60,775 nt of DNA from Oscillatoriales cyanobacterium M59_W2019_021. Its GTDB lineage: Bacteria; Cyanobacteriota; Cyanobacteriia; Cyanobacteriales; Geitlerinemataceae. Shown piece by piece: positions 1 to 8,590 of the stretch. The notes under the pieces were generated by a model. That model did no database searches, was not told the origin of the DNA, and saw only the letters and a program-made list of their open reading frames with translations. Position 1 is the first letter of the stretch; every line of letters begins with the position of its first letter. The translations under genes and the position numbers were made by a program. Where the stretch lies: assembly GCA_015295945.1 (NCBI GenBank), contig DVED01000028.1, positions 1-60,775 of the forward strand, read 5' to 3'.

Positions 1-64
1 CGTCGGAGGCGCTCCTATCGAGGTGCTTATACAGTACATCAAAAATCAAGAAAAGCCGTCGTAG
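1..64 (+). CDS. C-terminal end of an IS200/IS605-type transposase TnpA (partial)
   Basis: The second forward frame is open from the window edge to a TAG at 62-64 and reads GGAPIEVLIQYIKNQEKPSS. A CGGAPI-x(4)-YI-x-NQ tail is typical of the small Y1 (HUH) transposases of IS200/IS605 elements, where it follows the catalytic tyrosine helix. The HUH motif and the tyrosine would lie to the left, outside the window, so activity cannot be judged. An imperfect hairpin overlapping the stop (53-77) fits the hairpin these elements carry near the right end. No TnpB reading frame follows. The call rests on about 20 residues, so it is likely but not certain. Confidence 0.6.
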   Translation, partial: VGGAPIEVLIQYIKNQEKPS

Positions 65-77
65 AACAACGGGGCTT
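53..77 (+). repeat. imperfect hairpin at the right end of the IS200/IS605-like element
   Basis: AAGCC (53-57) pairs with GGCTT (73-77). After a small internal loop CGT (60-62) pairs with ACG (69-71), leaving a six-base loop. IS200/IS605 elements have no terminal inverted repeats and instead carry subterminal hairpins recognised by TnpA. This one sits where a right-end hairpin is expected, so it is inferred to be part of the element. Confidence 0.45.
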
Positions 78-188
78 GTATCCCATTATTTTCGGTCAAA
101 ATGCCAGCAATAAGCAATCATCAGTAATCATCGATAAGATTGGAATCGATCGCGAGTCAATGCAACCGCACTGCCGATCCCGCCAAAA

Positions 189-1376
189 TCACCGCCGTTT
201 CAATCCCAAAACGCTCAAAAAGAAACTCGACAGCACGATTTCAAAACCCAGGGCAACTGCCGTCACCGAAGGAATGGCAATCCGCATTGTTCGTGCCGGA
301 TCGAGCGGTCCGAAGGAGTTTGCTCCCCAAATTCCCAGGGCGTAAATCGAACCCGCCAAACCCAGCAGGAATAGTCCGCCCCCCAACAACAACCCCAGTT
401 CTAAATTGACATAGCGAAACAGTCGGTAAATGCGGCGGTCTTTCGGCAACAATCCCTCACCCATGGCAAACACTTTAGTAAAAATGGCAAACGCCACCGC
501 CTGAAAACCCACGATAATTGCCGTTGCCGCAAACAATAACGTGTGGATGTCGAACACCATTTGCGGACCGGGCAGCAGCCACAAACCCACCGCCAAACCC
601 GCCGCCACCAGCAGCAACCCCGGATACAGAAACAGCCATCGGGGACTGTAGAGGAGGAGAAAGCGCAAATGCCGCCAGCCGTCGCGCCAGCTTCGTAGGT
701 GGGGGGGGCGGCTGCGACCGTCGGGTGAGAGGGTGGTGGGAACCTCGGTAATCCGCATTTTGTACAAACTGGCTTTGACCACCATTTCGCTGGCGAATTC
801 CATCCCCGTCGTCCGCAAATCCAGCGAATCGATCGCCGCTTTCCGAAACCCTCGCAAACCGCAGTGAAAATCGCCGCAGGGACTCGGGAAAAACAACCGT
901 CCGATCCCCGTCAGTAGCGGATTGCCCAAATATTGATGTAGCGGTGGCATCGCTCCGGGTTGAATACCCCCTTTAAAGCGATTGCCCATCACCAAGTCGT
1001 AACCCGATCGCAGTTTCTCTAAAAAGGGCGTCAGGTCGCTAAAATCGTAGCTGTCGTCGGCATCGCCCATAATCACGTACTGACCCCTTGCCGCCGCAAT
1101 TCCCGCCGCCAAGGCGCTGCCATACCCCTGAGAACGCACCCGCACCACCCGCGCTCCCATTTTCAGGGCAATATCCGGCGAGCCGTCGGTACTGCCGTTG
1201 TCGGCAACGATGATTTCTCCGGCAATACCGTGCCGAGCGAGATAATCCCGCGCCTTTTGAATGCAAATGCCTAATGTTTCCGCCTCGTTGAGGCAAGGCA
1301 TGACGATCGACAGTTCTAGATGGTCGATCTCGCCCTCGATCTCGACAGGGAGCTGATCGGGCGGATTGTCATCCAT
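189..1376 (-). CDS. membrane glycosyltransferase family 2 (DPM1/DPG-synthase-like)
   Basis: A 395-residue protein with an N-terminal GT-A domain and a C-terminal membrane part. The GT2 part opens with LSIVMPCLNEAETL, followed by IIVADNGSTDGS and the metal-binding DADDSYDF (DxD). Four hydrophobic segments follow (LFLYPGLLLVAAGLAVGLWL, the stretch around HTLLFAATAIIVGFQAVAF, LELGLLLGGGLFLLGL, and the C-terminus). This layout matches transferases that move a sugar from a nucleotide sugar to a polyprenyl phosphate on the cytoplasmic membrane face. The ATG at 1376 was chosen because the 50 codons upstream are low-complexity and unlike the family. Donor and acceptor are unknown. Confidence 0.85.
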   Translation of the reverse strand: MDDNPPDQLPVEIEGEIDHLELSIVMPCLNEAETLGICIQKARDYLARHGIAGEIIVADNGSTDGSPDIALKMGARVVRVRSQGYGSALAAGIAAARGQYVIMGDADDSYDFSDLTPFLEKLRSGYDLVMGNRFKGGIQPGAMPPLHQYLGNPLLTGIGRLFFPSPCGDFHCGLRGFRKAAIDSLDLRTTGMEFASEMVVKASLYKMRITEVPTTLSPDGRSRPPHLRSWRDGWRHLRFLLLYSPRWLFLYPGLLLVAAGLAVGLWLLPGPQMVFDIHTLLFAATAIIVGFQAVAFAIFTKVFAMGEGLLPKDRRIYRLFRYVNLELGLLLGGGLFLLGLAGSIYALGIWGANSFGPLDPARTMRIAIPSVTAVALGFEIVLSSFFLSVLGLKRR

Positions 1377-1545
1377 CAAACCCCTACCCGTTGCCCCCTG
1401 CCCTCTACTGTCTGCCCTCTGCCTGGCCACTCCCTCACCCCAGTTCGTTATCCATACCGATACAGTTCGCAGATCGGCTAGCTTGAGGCTAAACACCGAT
1501 CGCTGAATGCTCGCAGTACATAACAAACAAGAATACAGGAGTTCA

Positions 1546-1574
1546 GGAGTTACAGGAGTAACTCCTGTAACTCC
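1546..1574. repeat. perfect 14-bp inverted repeat built from ACTCCTGTA units
   Basis: GGAGTTACAGGAGT (1546-1559) and ACTCCTGTAACTCC (1561-1574) are exact reverse complements around one central base. Related ACTCCTGTA/ACTCCTGAA units recur near 8524-8555 and 24577-24595, so this is a repeat family in spacers. It lies between the glycosyltransferase and the DUF1816 gene. No T-run follows on either strand, so it is not a clear terminator. Confidence 0.7.
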
Positions 1575-1605
1575 AAGCTAAGGGCAACCCCCACTCGCCT
1601 CTCGC

Positions 1606-1887
1606 CTAGGTCTGACCGCTAAAAGCGGGAATTTGATTAGGGTTTACGGAATCAGACTCCTCTTCGTACACAGTGAGATCGTTAGGCTTGAAGCGACCGA
1701 TCTCGATGCTAATTCCTTGAGCGCCCTCGTATTCCAGGTCTTCAATATACCCAGAATGAGAGTCTTTTGCCTCTTGCTCCGAGATAAAAGGACCGAAGTA
1801 ATAGATGCACTTGGGACTCTCGGTGGAAATCTTCACCCACCAAGCTTGTCCGACTAAATTCAGCAGATTGGTCAAAAATTCTTTCAT
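1606..1887 (-). CDS. DUF1816 small protein
   Basis: A 93-residue protein. The first 75 residues match the cyanobacterial DUF1816 pattern: an amphipathic start, then WWVKISTESPKCIYYFGPF, then SEQEAKDSHSGYIEDLEYEGA and an IEIGRFKPNDLTV end. DUF1816 proteins are short, soluble and common in cyanobacteria; some members resemble the linker-like CpcD fold of phycobilisome proteins, but no function is established. The acidic tail (YEEESDSVNPNQ) is not part of the core. It is a single gene with its own spacer on both sides. Confidence 0.75.
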   Translation of the reverse strand: MKEFLTNLLNLVGQAWWVKISTESPKCIYYFGPFISEQEAKDSHSGYIEDLEYEGAQGISIEIGRFKPNDLTVYEEESDSVNPNQIPAFSGQT

Positions 1888-2003
1888 GGTTATTTGGTTG
1901 CAGAATAACGATCGATCGAGAAGGAGAATAAATACTTAGCGCTTGTTATGCTTCACATTTTGTTATACTGCCTCTCTCTCGTTTTTTCAATCTATTTTCT
2001 GGA

Positions 2004-2978
2004 TTATGCCGATCCCGAGGTGACAAACTGTTCGTTGCGGACATTTGACCGAGAGAATTCGATCCGCTGGCTGCCGCGCTGCCGAGATAGTTCGTACAGA
2101 GCCATCCCTGTTGCCACCGAAACGTTTAAACTCGGGGTTTTACCCATCAGGGAAACAGATACCAAGCCATCGCAACAGCGCTGCGTTAACAAACTTAACC
2201 CTTCGCCTTCCGATCCCACGACCAAGACGATCGCCCCTTTCAGGTCGATTTCGTGCAGGGGTTGCGTCGCTTTTTCCGAGAGTCCGTACAGCCAAAACCC
2301 CGCTTCTTTCAAACTTTCCAGCGATCGGGACAAATTCACCACCCGCGCCACGGGCAAGTGTTCTAACGCACCTGCTGCCACTTTCATCACCGAAGAAGTA
2401 ATGCCTGCTGCCCGTCTTTGGGGAATAACCAAACCCTGCGCTCCCATGGCTTCTGCCGTTCGGGCGATCGCCCCTAAGTTATGGGGATCGGTAATCCCAT
2501 CGGCTACTAAAATCACAGGTTGCTCGGTTGCCGCCTTGGCGCGAGCGATCAAATCGTCCAACTCGCAGTAAGCATACGCGGCAACCTGCGCGGCAACGCC
2601 TTGGTGCGTCGCGCCACCAGTAATCGAATCCAAGCGCGTGTAACCCACTTCGTCGATCACCGTTCCCCGCGCTTTGGCTAGGGGTAACAAAGTATGAAAG
2701 CGGGACGAATACCGCAGTTGTTGGGTGATCCAGATGCGATTGAGTTGGCGCTGATTTTCCAAGGCACTGAGAACGCTGTGACGACCGTAAATCAGTTCGG
2801 TATCGTCGGCGCGTTCTCGATCGTCCTCTCGACGCGGTGAAGGAGTTCGCTCTGGACGATCCCGATGGCGATCCCGATCTCGCGCTCCGAAAGAACGCTT
2901 CCCTTCTCCAGAGGCAGACTTAACGATTTTTTTAGGAGCAGACTTCTTTTTGATGGGTTTGGGAAATTGATTAGTCAT
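2004..2978 (-). CDS. rlmB: 23S rRNA 2'-O-methyltransferase RlmB (SpoU/TrmH family)
   Basis: A 324-residue SPOUT methyltransferase, predicted to methylate the ribose of a guanosine in the peptidyl-transferase region of 23S rRNA with S-adenosylmethionine. After a basic, disordered N-terminal extension of about 60 residues ([20 protein letters not shown]) comes the substrate-binding domain starting at [12 protein letters not shown]. The three SpoU motifs follow: [30 protein letters not shown] and [19 protein letters not shown]. The extension is long for the bacterial family and typical of cyanobacterial versions. The start overlaps the end of the mini-RNase III gene by 8 bp, so the two are probably cotranscribed and translationally coupled as a 23S rRNA maturation unit. 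Confidence 0.92.
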   Translation of the reverse strand: MTNQFPKPIKKKSAPKKIVKSASGEGKRSFGARDRDRHRDRPERTPSPRREDDRERADDTELIYGRHSVLSALENQRQLNRIWITQQLRYSSRFHTLLPLAKARGTVIDEVGYTRLDSITGGATHQGVAAQVAAYAYCELDDLIARAKAATEQPVILVADGITDPHNLGAIARTAEAMGAQGLVIPQRRAAGITSSVMKVAAGALEHLPVARVVNLSRSLESLKEAGFWLYGLSEKATQPLHEIDLKGAIVLVVGSEGEGLSLLTQRCCDGLVSVSLMGKTPSLNVSVATGMALYELSRQRGSQRIEFSRSNVRNEQFVTSGSA

Positions 2979-3420
2979 GTTTTGAGTCTAGGTGAGAGAG
3001 CAATTCGCTTAAGCGTTGGGGATCTGTGAGGTAAAGATACCCGACGAGCATTTCTAAGCCGGTTGCCTGCTGGTAAGTTTGGGAACTCACGCGCTTGGGA
3101 CGACCGAAAGCTGCATTGCGCCCGCGCCGCACGATGTCCCACTCAGCAGGAGTGAGGTAGGCTTCCAGGGATTGCAAGTCTTCTGCTTGCCCTTCCGCCC
3201 GTACCCGAGCCACCACCCGATCGTGATAGGCTTGCAGTCGTTGGGGAGGAAGCAAGCAGCGACTGCGAACGTACAACTCGTAGACGGCATCCCCCAAGTA
3301 GGCGATCGCGGCGGGGGGAAGTTGTTGGACTTGCTGCCCGCTGAGTTGTCCCGCACACATCAATTGAAGCAGAGCCGATGCTGGAACCGCGCGATCGTTT
3401 TCCTCGGGGATCGCTGACAT
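2971..3420 (-). CDS. mrnC: mini-ribonuclease III
   Basis: A 149-residue protein with only the RNase III catalytic domain and no double-stranded RNA binding domain. The signature is [15 protein letters not shown], in which the Asp of GDAVYE is the metal-binding catalytic residue. [13 protein letters not shown] and [12 protein letters not shown] further match MrnC, which in Bacillus trims 23S rRNA precursor ends. It is the first gene of a two-gene unit with rlmB, which it overlaps by 8 bp, and both partners act on 23S rRNA. The ATG at 3418-3420 gives the expected family length. Confidence 0.9.
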   Translation of the reverse strand: MSAIPEENDRAVPASALLQLMCAGQLSGQQVQQLPPAAIAYLGDAVYELYVRSRCLLPPQRLQAYHDRVVARVRAEGQAEDLQSLEAYLTPAEWDIVRRGRNAAFGRPKRVSSQTYQQATGLEMLVGYLYLTDPQRLSELLSHLDSKHD

Positions 3421-3568
3421 ATCTAGGACTGAGGAGGGAGGTCTCGCCGCATGGAAATTTTAGAAAAAAATTAGATTGCCGATCGCATCAATAGAGAGAA
3501 TAAGGGTGAAGGTTCGCCCCGTACGCTTCTGGCTGTACTGTCGCCAGAACTCGCCATCGATAACGCGC

Positions 3569-3605
3569 AAAACAAGCTATTCTGCGCGTCGCACAGGATA
3601 GCTTG
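3569..3605 (-). terminator. hairpin terminator of the STAS gene
   Basis: CAAGCTAT (3573-3580) pairs with ATAGCTTG (3598-3605), extended inward by a T-G pair and CTG/CAG to about 12 bp with a nine-base loop. Read on the minus strand the stem is followed by TTTTGCG. It lies 18 bp past the stop of the minus-strand STAS gene, so it is a plausible, if weak, intrinsic terminator. Confidence 0.55.
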
Positions 3606-3622
3606 CCGTAAAGTTGCGAGAT

Positions 3623-3991
3623 TCACTTTTTCCGGACGTTTTCCTTAGCCTCGTCTAACGAAGGCTGCAAAGACAAGAATTTTTCGAGACGGACTAATTT
3701 CACCGTTTGCGTCACTCGGGGATTGGTGACAATTTGCAAGCTGCCACCAGCCGTTTGCGCTTTTTTCACCAGTTGAACCAGCGCTCCCAAACCCGAACTG
3801 TCTATGAAATCAATCTTAGATAGGTCGAGAATCAGATTGGCCGGTCCATCTTCGACGCATTTGCCAAGTACCTTTTGAAAACTCGGTTCCGAGAAAGCGT
3901 CTAATAAACCCGTCAAGCGAAATAATTGGTAGTTGTCTTTGACTTCTCGCGTGCCTCTCAGGCTAACCGTTAAGTTGAGTACTTCTGGAAT
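3623..3991 (-). CDS. STAS-domain anti-sigma factor antagonist-like protein, apparent ATT start
   Basis: A 122-residue single STAS domain. The core LILDLSKIDFIDSSGLGALV contains the phosphorylatable serine motif DSSGLG of SpoIIAA-like anti-anti-sigma factors, which are switched by serine phosphorylation. The first in-frame TTG (3916) would cut off beta strand 1. Upstream, the frame reads PEVLNLTVSLRGTREVKDNY and stays open to a TAG four codons before an ATT at 3991-3989. That ATT follows AGGAGGGAGCC, a strong Shine-Dalgarno at good spacing, and there is no ATG or GTG. An ATT start is therefore inferred. The partner kinase or phosphatase is not adjacent; the nearest PP2C gene is at 5551-8064. 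Confidence 0.8.
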   Translation of the reverse strand: MPEVLNLTVSLRGTREVKDNYQLFRLTGLLDAFSEPSFQKVLGKCVEDGPANLILDLSKIDFIDSSGLGALVQLVKKAQTAGGSLQIVTNPRVTQTVKLVRLEKFLSLQPSLDEAKENVRKK

Positions 3992-4143
3992 GGCTCCCTC
4001 CTAGTCTTAATCTTTGAGACTGAGGGTCAATTATAGTCACTTTTGGCAAAATTGTCTACCATTGCCAAAAAAGAACGCGATCCCCCTATCGAACACTCCA
4101 AAATCCTTTACGCTTAATAGGAGTACAGGTTGCACTCGACTCT

Positions 4144-4656
4144 ATGGAATATCTTGTTGCCGTTCTTCGCGATCGCATCCAAGCCGAAGCCGCCTACACG
4201 GCACTAGAAAAGGAAGGCTTCCCCACCGCGCAACTCACCATCTTGGGAAAAGGTTACAAAAGCGCGGACGAGTTCGGACTGGTCGATCCCAAAGCGCAAG
4301 CGTTCAAACAAGCTCGACTGATGGCGATTTGGCTGATCCCGTTTGGTTTCTTTGGCGGTGTCACCTTTAATTTGCTGACGGGTTTGCAAACCTTTCCCTG
4401 GGCCGGAGAATTGGGAAATCAGATTATCGGTGGCATTCTCGGCGCGATCTCCGGAGGGTTGGGGAGCATTGTAGCAGGTGGAGGTGTCGGACTTGCTCTT
4501 GGGTCTGGGGATGCACTACCGTACCGCAATCGACTCGATGCCGGGAAATACCTGGTCGTGTTACAAGGATTGTCTTCTACTCAAACTCGCCAAGCCACGA
4601 GCATTTTACGCCAATTCGAGCCGGAAAATATTCAAGGGTATACGATGAAGGGTTAG
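4144..4656 (+). CDS. glycine-zipper membrane protein, general-stress-like
   Basis: A 170-residue protein. Residues 1-50 (YLVAVLRDRIQAEAAYTALE, ending in LTILGKGY) look like a small alpha/beta ferredoxin-like domain, as in general stress protein 17M-type N-termini. Two hydrophobic segments follow: MAIWLIPFGFFGGVTFNLL and a glycine-rich stretch, IIGGILGAISGGLGSIVAGG, with small residues in a zipper pattern. A second beta-type domain (YLVVLQGLSSTQTRQATSIL) ends the protein. The symmetrical layout suggests both soluble ends face the cytoplasm. Function is unknown. Confidence 0.7.
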   Translation: MEYLVAVLRDRIQAEAAYTALEKEGFPTAQLTILGKGYKSADEFGLVDPKAQAFKQARLMAIWLIPFGFFGGVTFNLLTGLQTFPWAGELGNQIIGGILGAISGGLGSIVAGGGVGLALGSGDALPYRNRLDAGKYLVVLQGLSSTQTRQATSILRQFEPENIQGYTMKG

Positions 4657-4718
4657 TGGTTAGTGGTTAGTTGTTAGTTGCTAATGACCAATGACCAATG
4701 ACCAATGACCAATGACCA
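4657..4718 (+). repeat. heptamer tandem repeats (GGTTAGT, then AATGACC)
   Basis: Two short tandem arrays fill the spacer: about three copies of GGTTAGT, beginning at the stop codon of the upstream gene, and about five of AATGACC from 4683. Such heptamer arrays are the STRR class known from filamentous cyanobacteria. ATG triplets inside the array create false starts for the downstream gene, whose real start is the ATG at 4726. Confidence 0.8.
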
Positions 4719-4725
4719 AATATTT

Positions 4726-5505
4726 ATGTTACCCAGAGAAGAATTATTAAAAGGTGCCCAGAATCGAGAGAGTTTGGTTCGGGCGATCGATTGTGCCGAT
4801 CGGGCGATGAAAACTTGGGACGTGGTGTTGAGCGATTTTCTGTCACCGCCAGAACTGGCAGAAATTCAAGAGCGATTCGCGCGGCTGACGGAAGTGAATT
4901 TGGTGGCGTGGGGAGGATATCCGCAAGCGGAACGGCAACGGGTGGGGATCGCCCGATCGGATTTGCCATTAGATTCGTCTCAAATCGAAATTGTCGCTTT
5001 AGAAGTTTCCGGAAATTTCCTGTTCGATACGGCAACCCATCGCGATTTTTTAGGTTCGATGTTGGCGACGGGAATCGTCCGCGAAAAAACAGGCGATATT
5101 TTGGTTTTGGGAGAACGCGGAGCGCAGGTTTTAGTGGTTCCGGAAATTGCCGAATTTTTGGAAATGAATTTAACTCAGGTGAGATCGGTTGGGGTGAAAA
5201 CTCGGCGGATCGAACTGAGCGAATTGAAGGTGCGCCAACCCCAACGCAAAGAAATCAGTACAGTCGAAGCCTCGATGCGTCTCGATGCCATCGCTTCGGC
5301 TGGATTTGGGATGTCTCGCAGCAAGATGGCAAGTTTTATTAGCAGCCAAGACGTGCGGGTCAATTGGAAAGAGATCTCTCAAGCCAGCTACACCGTCAAA
5401 TCCGGCGATTTGATTGCCATTCGCGGGAAAGGACGCTTAGAGGTGGGAGAGGTTGCCGTGACCAAAAAGCAGCGCTATCGCGTGCAATTGATTCGTTGGG
5501 TTTAA
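4726..5505 (+). CDS. photosystem II S4 domain protein
   Basis: A 259-residue protein of the cyanobacterial and plastid family annotated as photosystem II S4 domain protein. It starts MLPREELLKGAQNRESLVR. The middle contains VNLVAWGGYPQAERQRVGIA and FLGSMLATGIVREKTGDIL. The C-terminal part (about residues 175-245) is an S4 RNA-binding fold with MRLDAIASAGFGMSRSKM and VNWKEISQASYTVKSGD. It probably binds RNA, and the family is linked to PSII by comparative genomics rather than by a settled mechanism. The ATG at 4726 was preferred to the one at 4705, which lies in the heptamer repeat. Confidence 0.85.
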   Translation: MLPREELLKGAQNRESLVRAIDCADRAMKTWDVVLSDFLSPPELAEIQERFARLTEVNLVAWGGYPQAERQRVGIARSDLPLDSSQIEIVALEVSGNFLFDTATHRDFLGSMLATGIVREKTGDILVLGERGAQVLVVPEIAEFLEMNLTQVRSVGVKTRRIELSELKVRQPQRKEISTVEASMRLDAIASAGFGMSRSKMASFISSQDVRVNWKEISQASYTVKSGDLIAIRGKGRLEVGEVAVTKKQRYRVQLIRWV

Positions 5506-5550
5506 GCGAACGTCCGGCTGGGCATTGTCTAACTTAAGTTAGTCCTAGGA

Positions 5551-8064
5551 TTACGGTTTGACTTCCTCACTGGGAACGGATGCGGACGGAGACTGACAAG
5601 CCTCAGCATCGGTGCTGTCGGCTTCGATCGTTTCAAATCCCACCCGACCGAGTTCGGCATCGACGATCCAGAAGGTTGCCGATGGTGGTTTTTCCTGGGC
5701 TTCAGCCGGAGGGTTATCGGTGTTGGTGGGGGCAGGACTCGGCGTTTCGCCAGCGGACTCCTTGGGCTTCTCGTCGGATTTGGGCGCGGGAGGGGCGATC
5801 GGGGTAGCTGTATCGGATGAGGGTTCGGCAGCCGGAGATGGGGTTGCCGGAGTCGTTCCCGGTTCTCTCGATTCAGTCGGCTCGATGGGCGCGTTACTGT
5901 TGGCTTGGGCATCCGGACTCGGATCGGTCTTCTGAGAGTCTGCCGTCCCCTTCTCGGCAGGCGTTGCGCTGGTTTGCGGGCGCTGACACACCTGCATTTC
6001 CAGCCAAAAGTCGCCGTCAATTTCTTGGCGGTTAACGACTTGTAGGATCGTCTCGGCAGGCACTTCCTCAAATCCCTTCGTTTGTTCGCCCGGTGCCTTC
6101 CACAATTGGGTTCCTGCCAGCAGGCGAATGGGAACTTGCCGATCGAGGGCTAAAATTGCCTCAGCCGGAGGTGCTGTCGTTGGGGTAGGAGATACCGCCG
6201 TTTCTCGACCGAGGTGATCGTCCACCCATTTTTTCAGGTCGGGCTGATTCCGATACGCGAAATATCCGGCTGCCGACAGTGCCATGCCGATGGCGAGCAG
6301 GGCAACTGCCGCTGGCAAAAGCGAGGCAGAACGGGGGGGCGAGGGCGGGACGACCAACCGCGTGGGCAATTCCTCCGTTTCGTCTACATCGGCAGTAGCA
6401 ACAGCACTAACTTTGGGGGGTCGGGGCTGGGACGGAGCGGCAGCAGAAGGAATCGAATCGAAGAGATCGAGCAGGAGACTGGGATCGATGGATTTGGGAT
6501 GGGGGGGGGTAACCCGGACGCGAATCAGCGCCACGGTAACGTTATCGTGACCGTTGAGGGTATTGGCGATCGAGACTAATTTGCCAGCCGCCTCCGCCAG
6601 GGTTACCTTTCCCGTTAAGGCGGGGAGCAATTCGTCTTCCCAGTACTGCTCGACGCGATCGTAATCGCTCAAGCCGTCGGAACATAACAGGAATAGGCAA
6701 TCTTCATCGAGGATCGTGCGGTTGATATTGGGATATAACGTACTCGACGATCCCATGCCGATGGCTTGAACCAGCGATCCGGCAGCCACCTGTTGCAGGG
6801 CGTTGCGATAGAGGGCATATCCCAACCGCACTTCGCGGCTGGCAACGTCGTCGTCTAAGGTCAGTTGATGGCAACCTTTGGGGGTGATGCGATAGGCGCG
6901 ACTGTCGCCGACGTGGGTGATGTAGAACTCGTGCGCGTGGGTCAACCCGATGGCAACGGTGGTTCCCATGCGCTGCCGACCTTGGCGCTGTTCGTGGTTA
7001 TTTTGAGCGCTAATGGCATCGTTGGCTTCGTAAATCGATGTTTCTAACGCTGAGGTTAAGGCGGCAACGCTCAAGGGATTTTGGGGGTTGAGGCAGGGTT
7101 GGAGATGCCGCGCGATCGTCTCGATAGCAATGCCCGATGCCACGTCCCCCCCTTCGTGTCCGCCGACCCCATCGCAAACGATCACTAGAGCTTCCGGCAG
7201 GGCGTCTTCGGTCGTGCCGCTATCGGGATAGCAGGCATCTTCGTTGCGAGTGCGACTGGGACCTCGATCGGATAGGGTAAAGATCTCAATGCGACGAGAT
7301 CCTGCTGCCCCGACGACGGTCAAGCCTCGCTCCAACAATGCTATCAACTGCTCGCTCTGGCGAATCTGACCTTCGATTAACAACTGGCACAGGCGATGCA
7401 AAAAGTCTCTCATGGGGACTGCCGTACCCTCGACCCACTTCGACCAAACCCGTCCTAACTGTTGCAGGGTTGGCGTTTCGGCGTCCGCACTCAGTTGAAC
7501 CCAACGCAGGATTCCCCCTTCCACCCGCACCCATTGGGAATCGAACAAGCTCGATGCCACACCCACACGAGCGAAGGGAGACCACAAACTCGCCATTTGC
7601 CACAGCCAATTTAACTGCCGCAGAGGAGACGCATCGCGCCAGGACTCGGTGAGGGCGGGAAACAGGCGAGCCTTGTCGCCGTCAACTTCGATGGGGACGG
7701 ATTCTAACAGCCACAGATCCGAAGTTGCCGCATCTCCAGAAGACGCGACCCGACCGTAAACTTGGGGAACGTGGATGCGATGGGCGAATAATTTTAGATA
7801 CGGGGCGATGTAGGGGGGAATCTCTTCTGGGGTTTCTGGTGGCAGACCGGGGCGCGTATCGAGAACGATACGATCGGTCTTCAGGAGGTAGCGATCGCCC
7901 AGTAACGTTCCCGGAGTGACGCTGCCGAGTTCGCCGGCTGCTAACAGCCACAAATAATTTCGGGGCAGGAACGAGCCGCATTTGAGGCAAAACTTGTTTC
8001 CTTCGGGATTGGGAGTTTGACACGAAGGGTGGGGGCAGGTGAGCGTTGCCGTCGGATTTTGCAT
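5551..8064 (-). CDS. PP2C-type protein phosphatase with zinc ribbon, one membrane segment and SH3-like tail
   Basis: An 837-residue protein. A zinc ribbon is formed by C10, C15, C26 and C29. Residues 50-250 resemble a degenerate kinase-like region and lack catalytic motifs. The PPM/PP2C domain (about 260-520) has RNED (273-276), DGVGG (298-302), HVGDSRAY, CSDGLSD (461-467) and GHDNVTV (505-511), so the metal-binding aspartates are present. It should dephosphorylate Ser/Thr residues in the cytoplasm. A hydrophobic segment at about 582-604 anchors it. Beyond it is an SH3-like strand region (IRLLAGTQLW to DGDFWLEMQV), then about 80 residues rich in Pro, Ala, Ser and Thr, then TFWIVDAELGRVGFE. 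A partner kinase is not adjacent. Confidence 0.88.
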   Translation of the reverse strand: MQNPTATLTCPHPSCQTPNPEGNKFCLKCGSFLPRNYLWLLAAGELGSVTPGTLLGDRYLLKTDRIVLDTRPGLPPETPEEIPPYIAPYLKLFAHRIHVPQVYGRVASSGDAATSDLWLLESVPIEVDGDKARLFPALTESWRDASPLRQLNWLWQMASLWSPFARVGVASSLFDSQWVRVEGGILRWVQLSADAETPTLQQLGRVWSKWVEGTAVPMRDFLHRLCQLLIEGQIRQSEQLIALLERGLTVVGAAGSRRIEIFTLSDRGPSRTRNEDACYPDSGTTEDALPEALVIVCDGVGGHEGGDVASGIAIETIARHLQPCLNPQNPLSVAALTSALETSIYEANDAISAQNNHEQRQGRQRMGTTVAIGLTHAHEFYITHVGDSRAYRITPKGCHQLTLDDDVASREVRLGYALYRNALQQVAAGSLVQAIGMGSSSTLYPNINRTILDEDCLFLLCSDGLSDYDRVEQYWEDELLPALTGKVTLAEAAGKLVSIANTLNGHDNVTVALIRVRVTPPHPKSIDPSLLLDLFDSIPSAAAPSQPRPPKVSAVATADVDETEELPTRLVVPPSPPRSASLLPAAVALLAIGMALSAAGYFAYRNQPDLKKWVDDHLGRETAVSPTPTTAPPAEAILALDRQVPIRLLAGTQLWKAPGEQTKGFEEVPAETILQVVNRQEIDGDFWLEMQVCQRPQTSATPAEKGTADSQKTDPSPDAQANSNAPIEPTESREPGTTPATPSPAAEPSSDTATPIAPPAPKSDEKPKESAGETPSPAPTNTDNPPAEAQEKPPSATFWIVDAELGRVGFETIEADSTDAEACQSPSASVPSEEVKP

Positions 8065-8590
8065 TAGGGTTCCTTGCCAGCTCGGCGGGGTGAGATGGGG
8101 GACTCGTTCCGGGATTTAAAACTCGTCAAAATGCCGATAAGATTTGCATTTTATGGATTGTCAATCCAGGGCGAGCGTTTCCCCGTCTCCGACTCGATGA
8201 TCGGTCGATCGCCAGGTCTTTTGAGATTTCGATCCCGATTTTAACTTAGGGTCGATCGCACTATTCTAGCAAGCGATCGCCTTTGAGAGCGTCAGCCACC
8301 GACCCAGGGCGGACGCATCGGGCTGCGGGAACCGACGCGCCGGATTTTCCATCTCAGTTGCCCAGAGAGCGGGTGCTAAGCTAATTTTGATTCGGTAACA
8401 TTAATTTACCGATCGCGGAATTCAGGGGTCAGGCGCCAAAATTCAGTTTGGGAACTTTTATGCCCGTGGCAGTCCCGAACGAGAAGTAAGCGCGAAGAGC
8501 GCAAAGTGTTCTCCCTGATTCTGAACTCCTGTAACTCCTGTAACTTCTGAATTCTTCTTTCGTTTTCGATCGAACTGCACCCGAGAAACT
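8065..8590. other. 526-bp divergent spacer with HIP1-like sites
   Basis: The spacer separates two divergently transcribed genes and must hold both promoters. It contains several CGATCG cores, including AAGCGATCGCC at 8271-8281, and at 8524-8555 the ACTCCTGTA repeat units. AT-rich stretches near 8130-8160 and 8382-8412 are possible promoter regions, but I see no convincing -35/-10 pair. No coding potential was seen. Confidence 0.5.

Noticed and set aside
4705-4725. An upstream ATG for the PSII S4 protein
   Set aside because: It falls in a heptamer repeat (AATGACC) that makes ATG codons by chance; the family N-terminus starts at 4726.
5529-6071. A 180-residue Pro/Arg-rich frame and several other long frames inside the PP2C gene
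   Set aside because: They run in other frames of the same GC-rich, repetitive PP2C tail and contain no family motif. The PP2C frame has intact metal-binding motifs.
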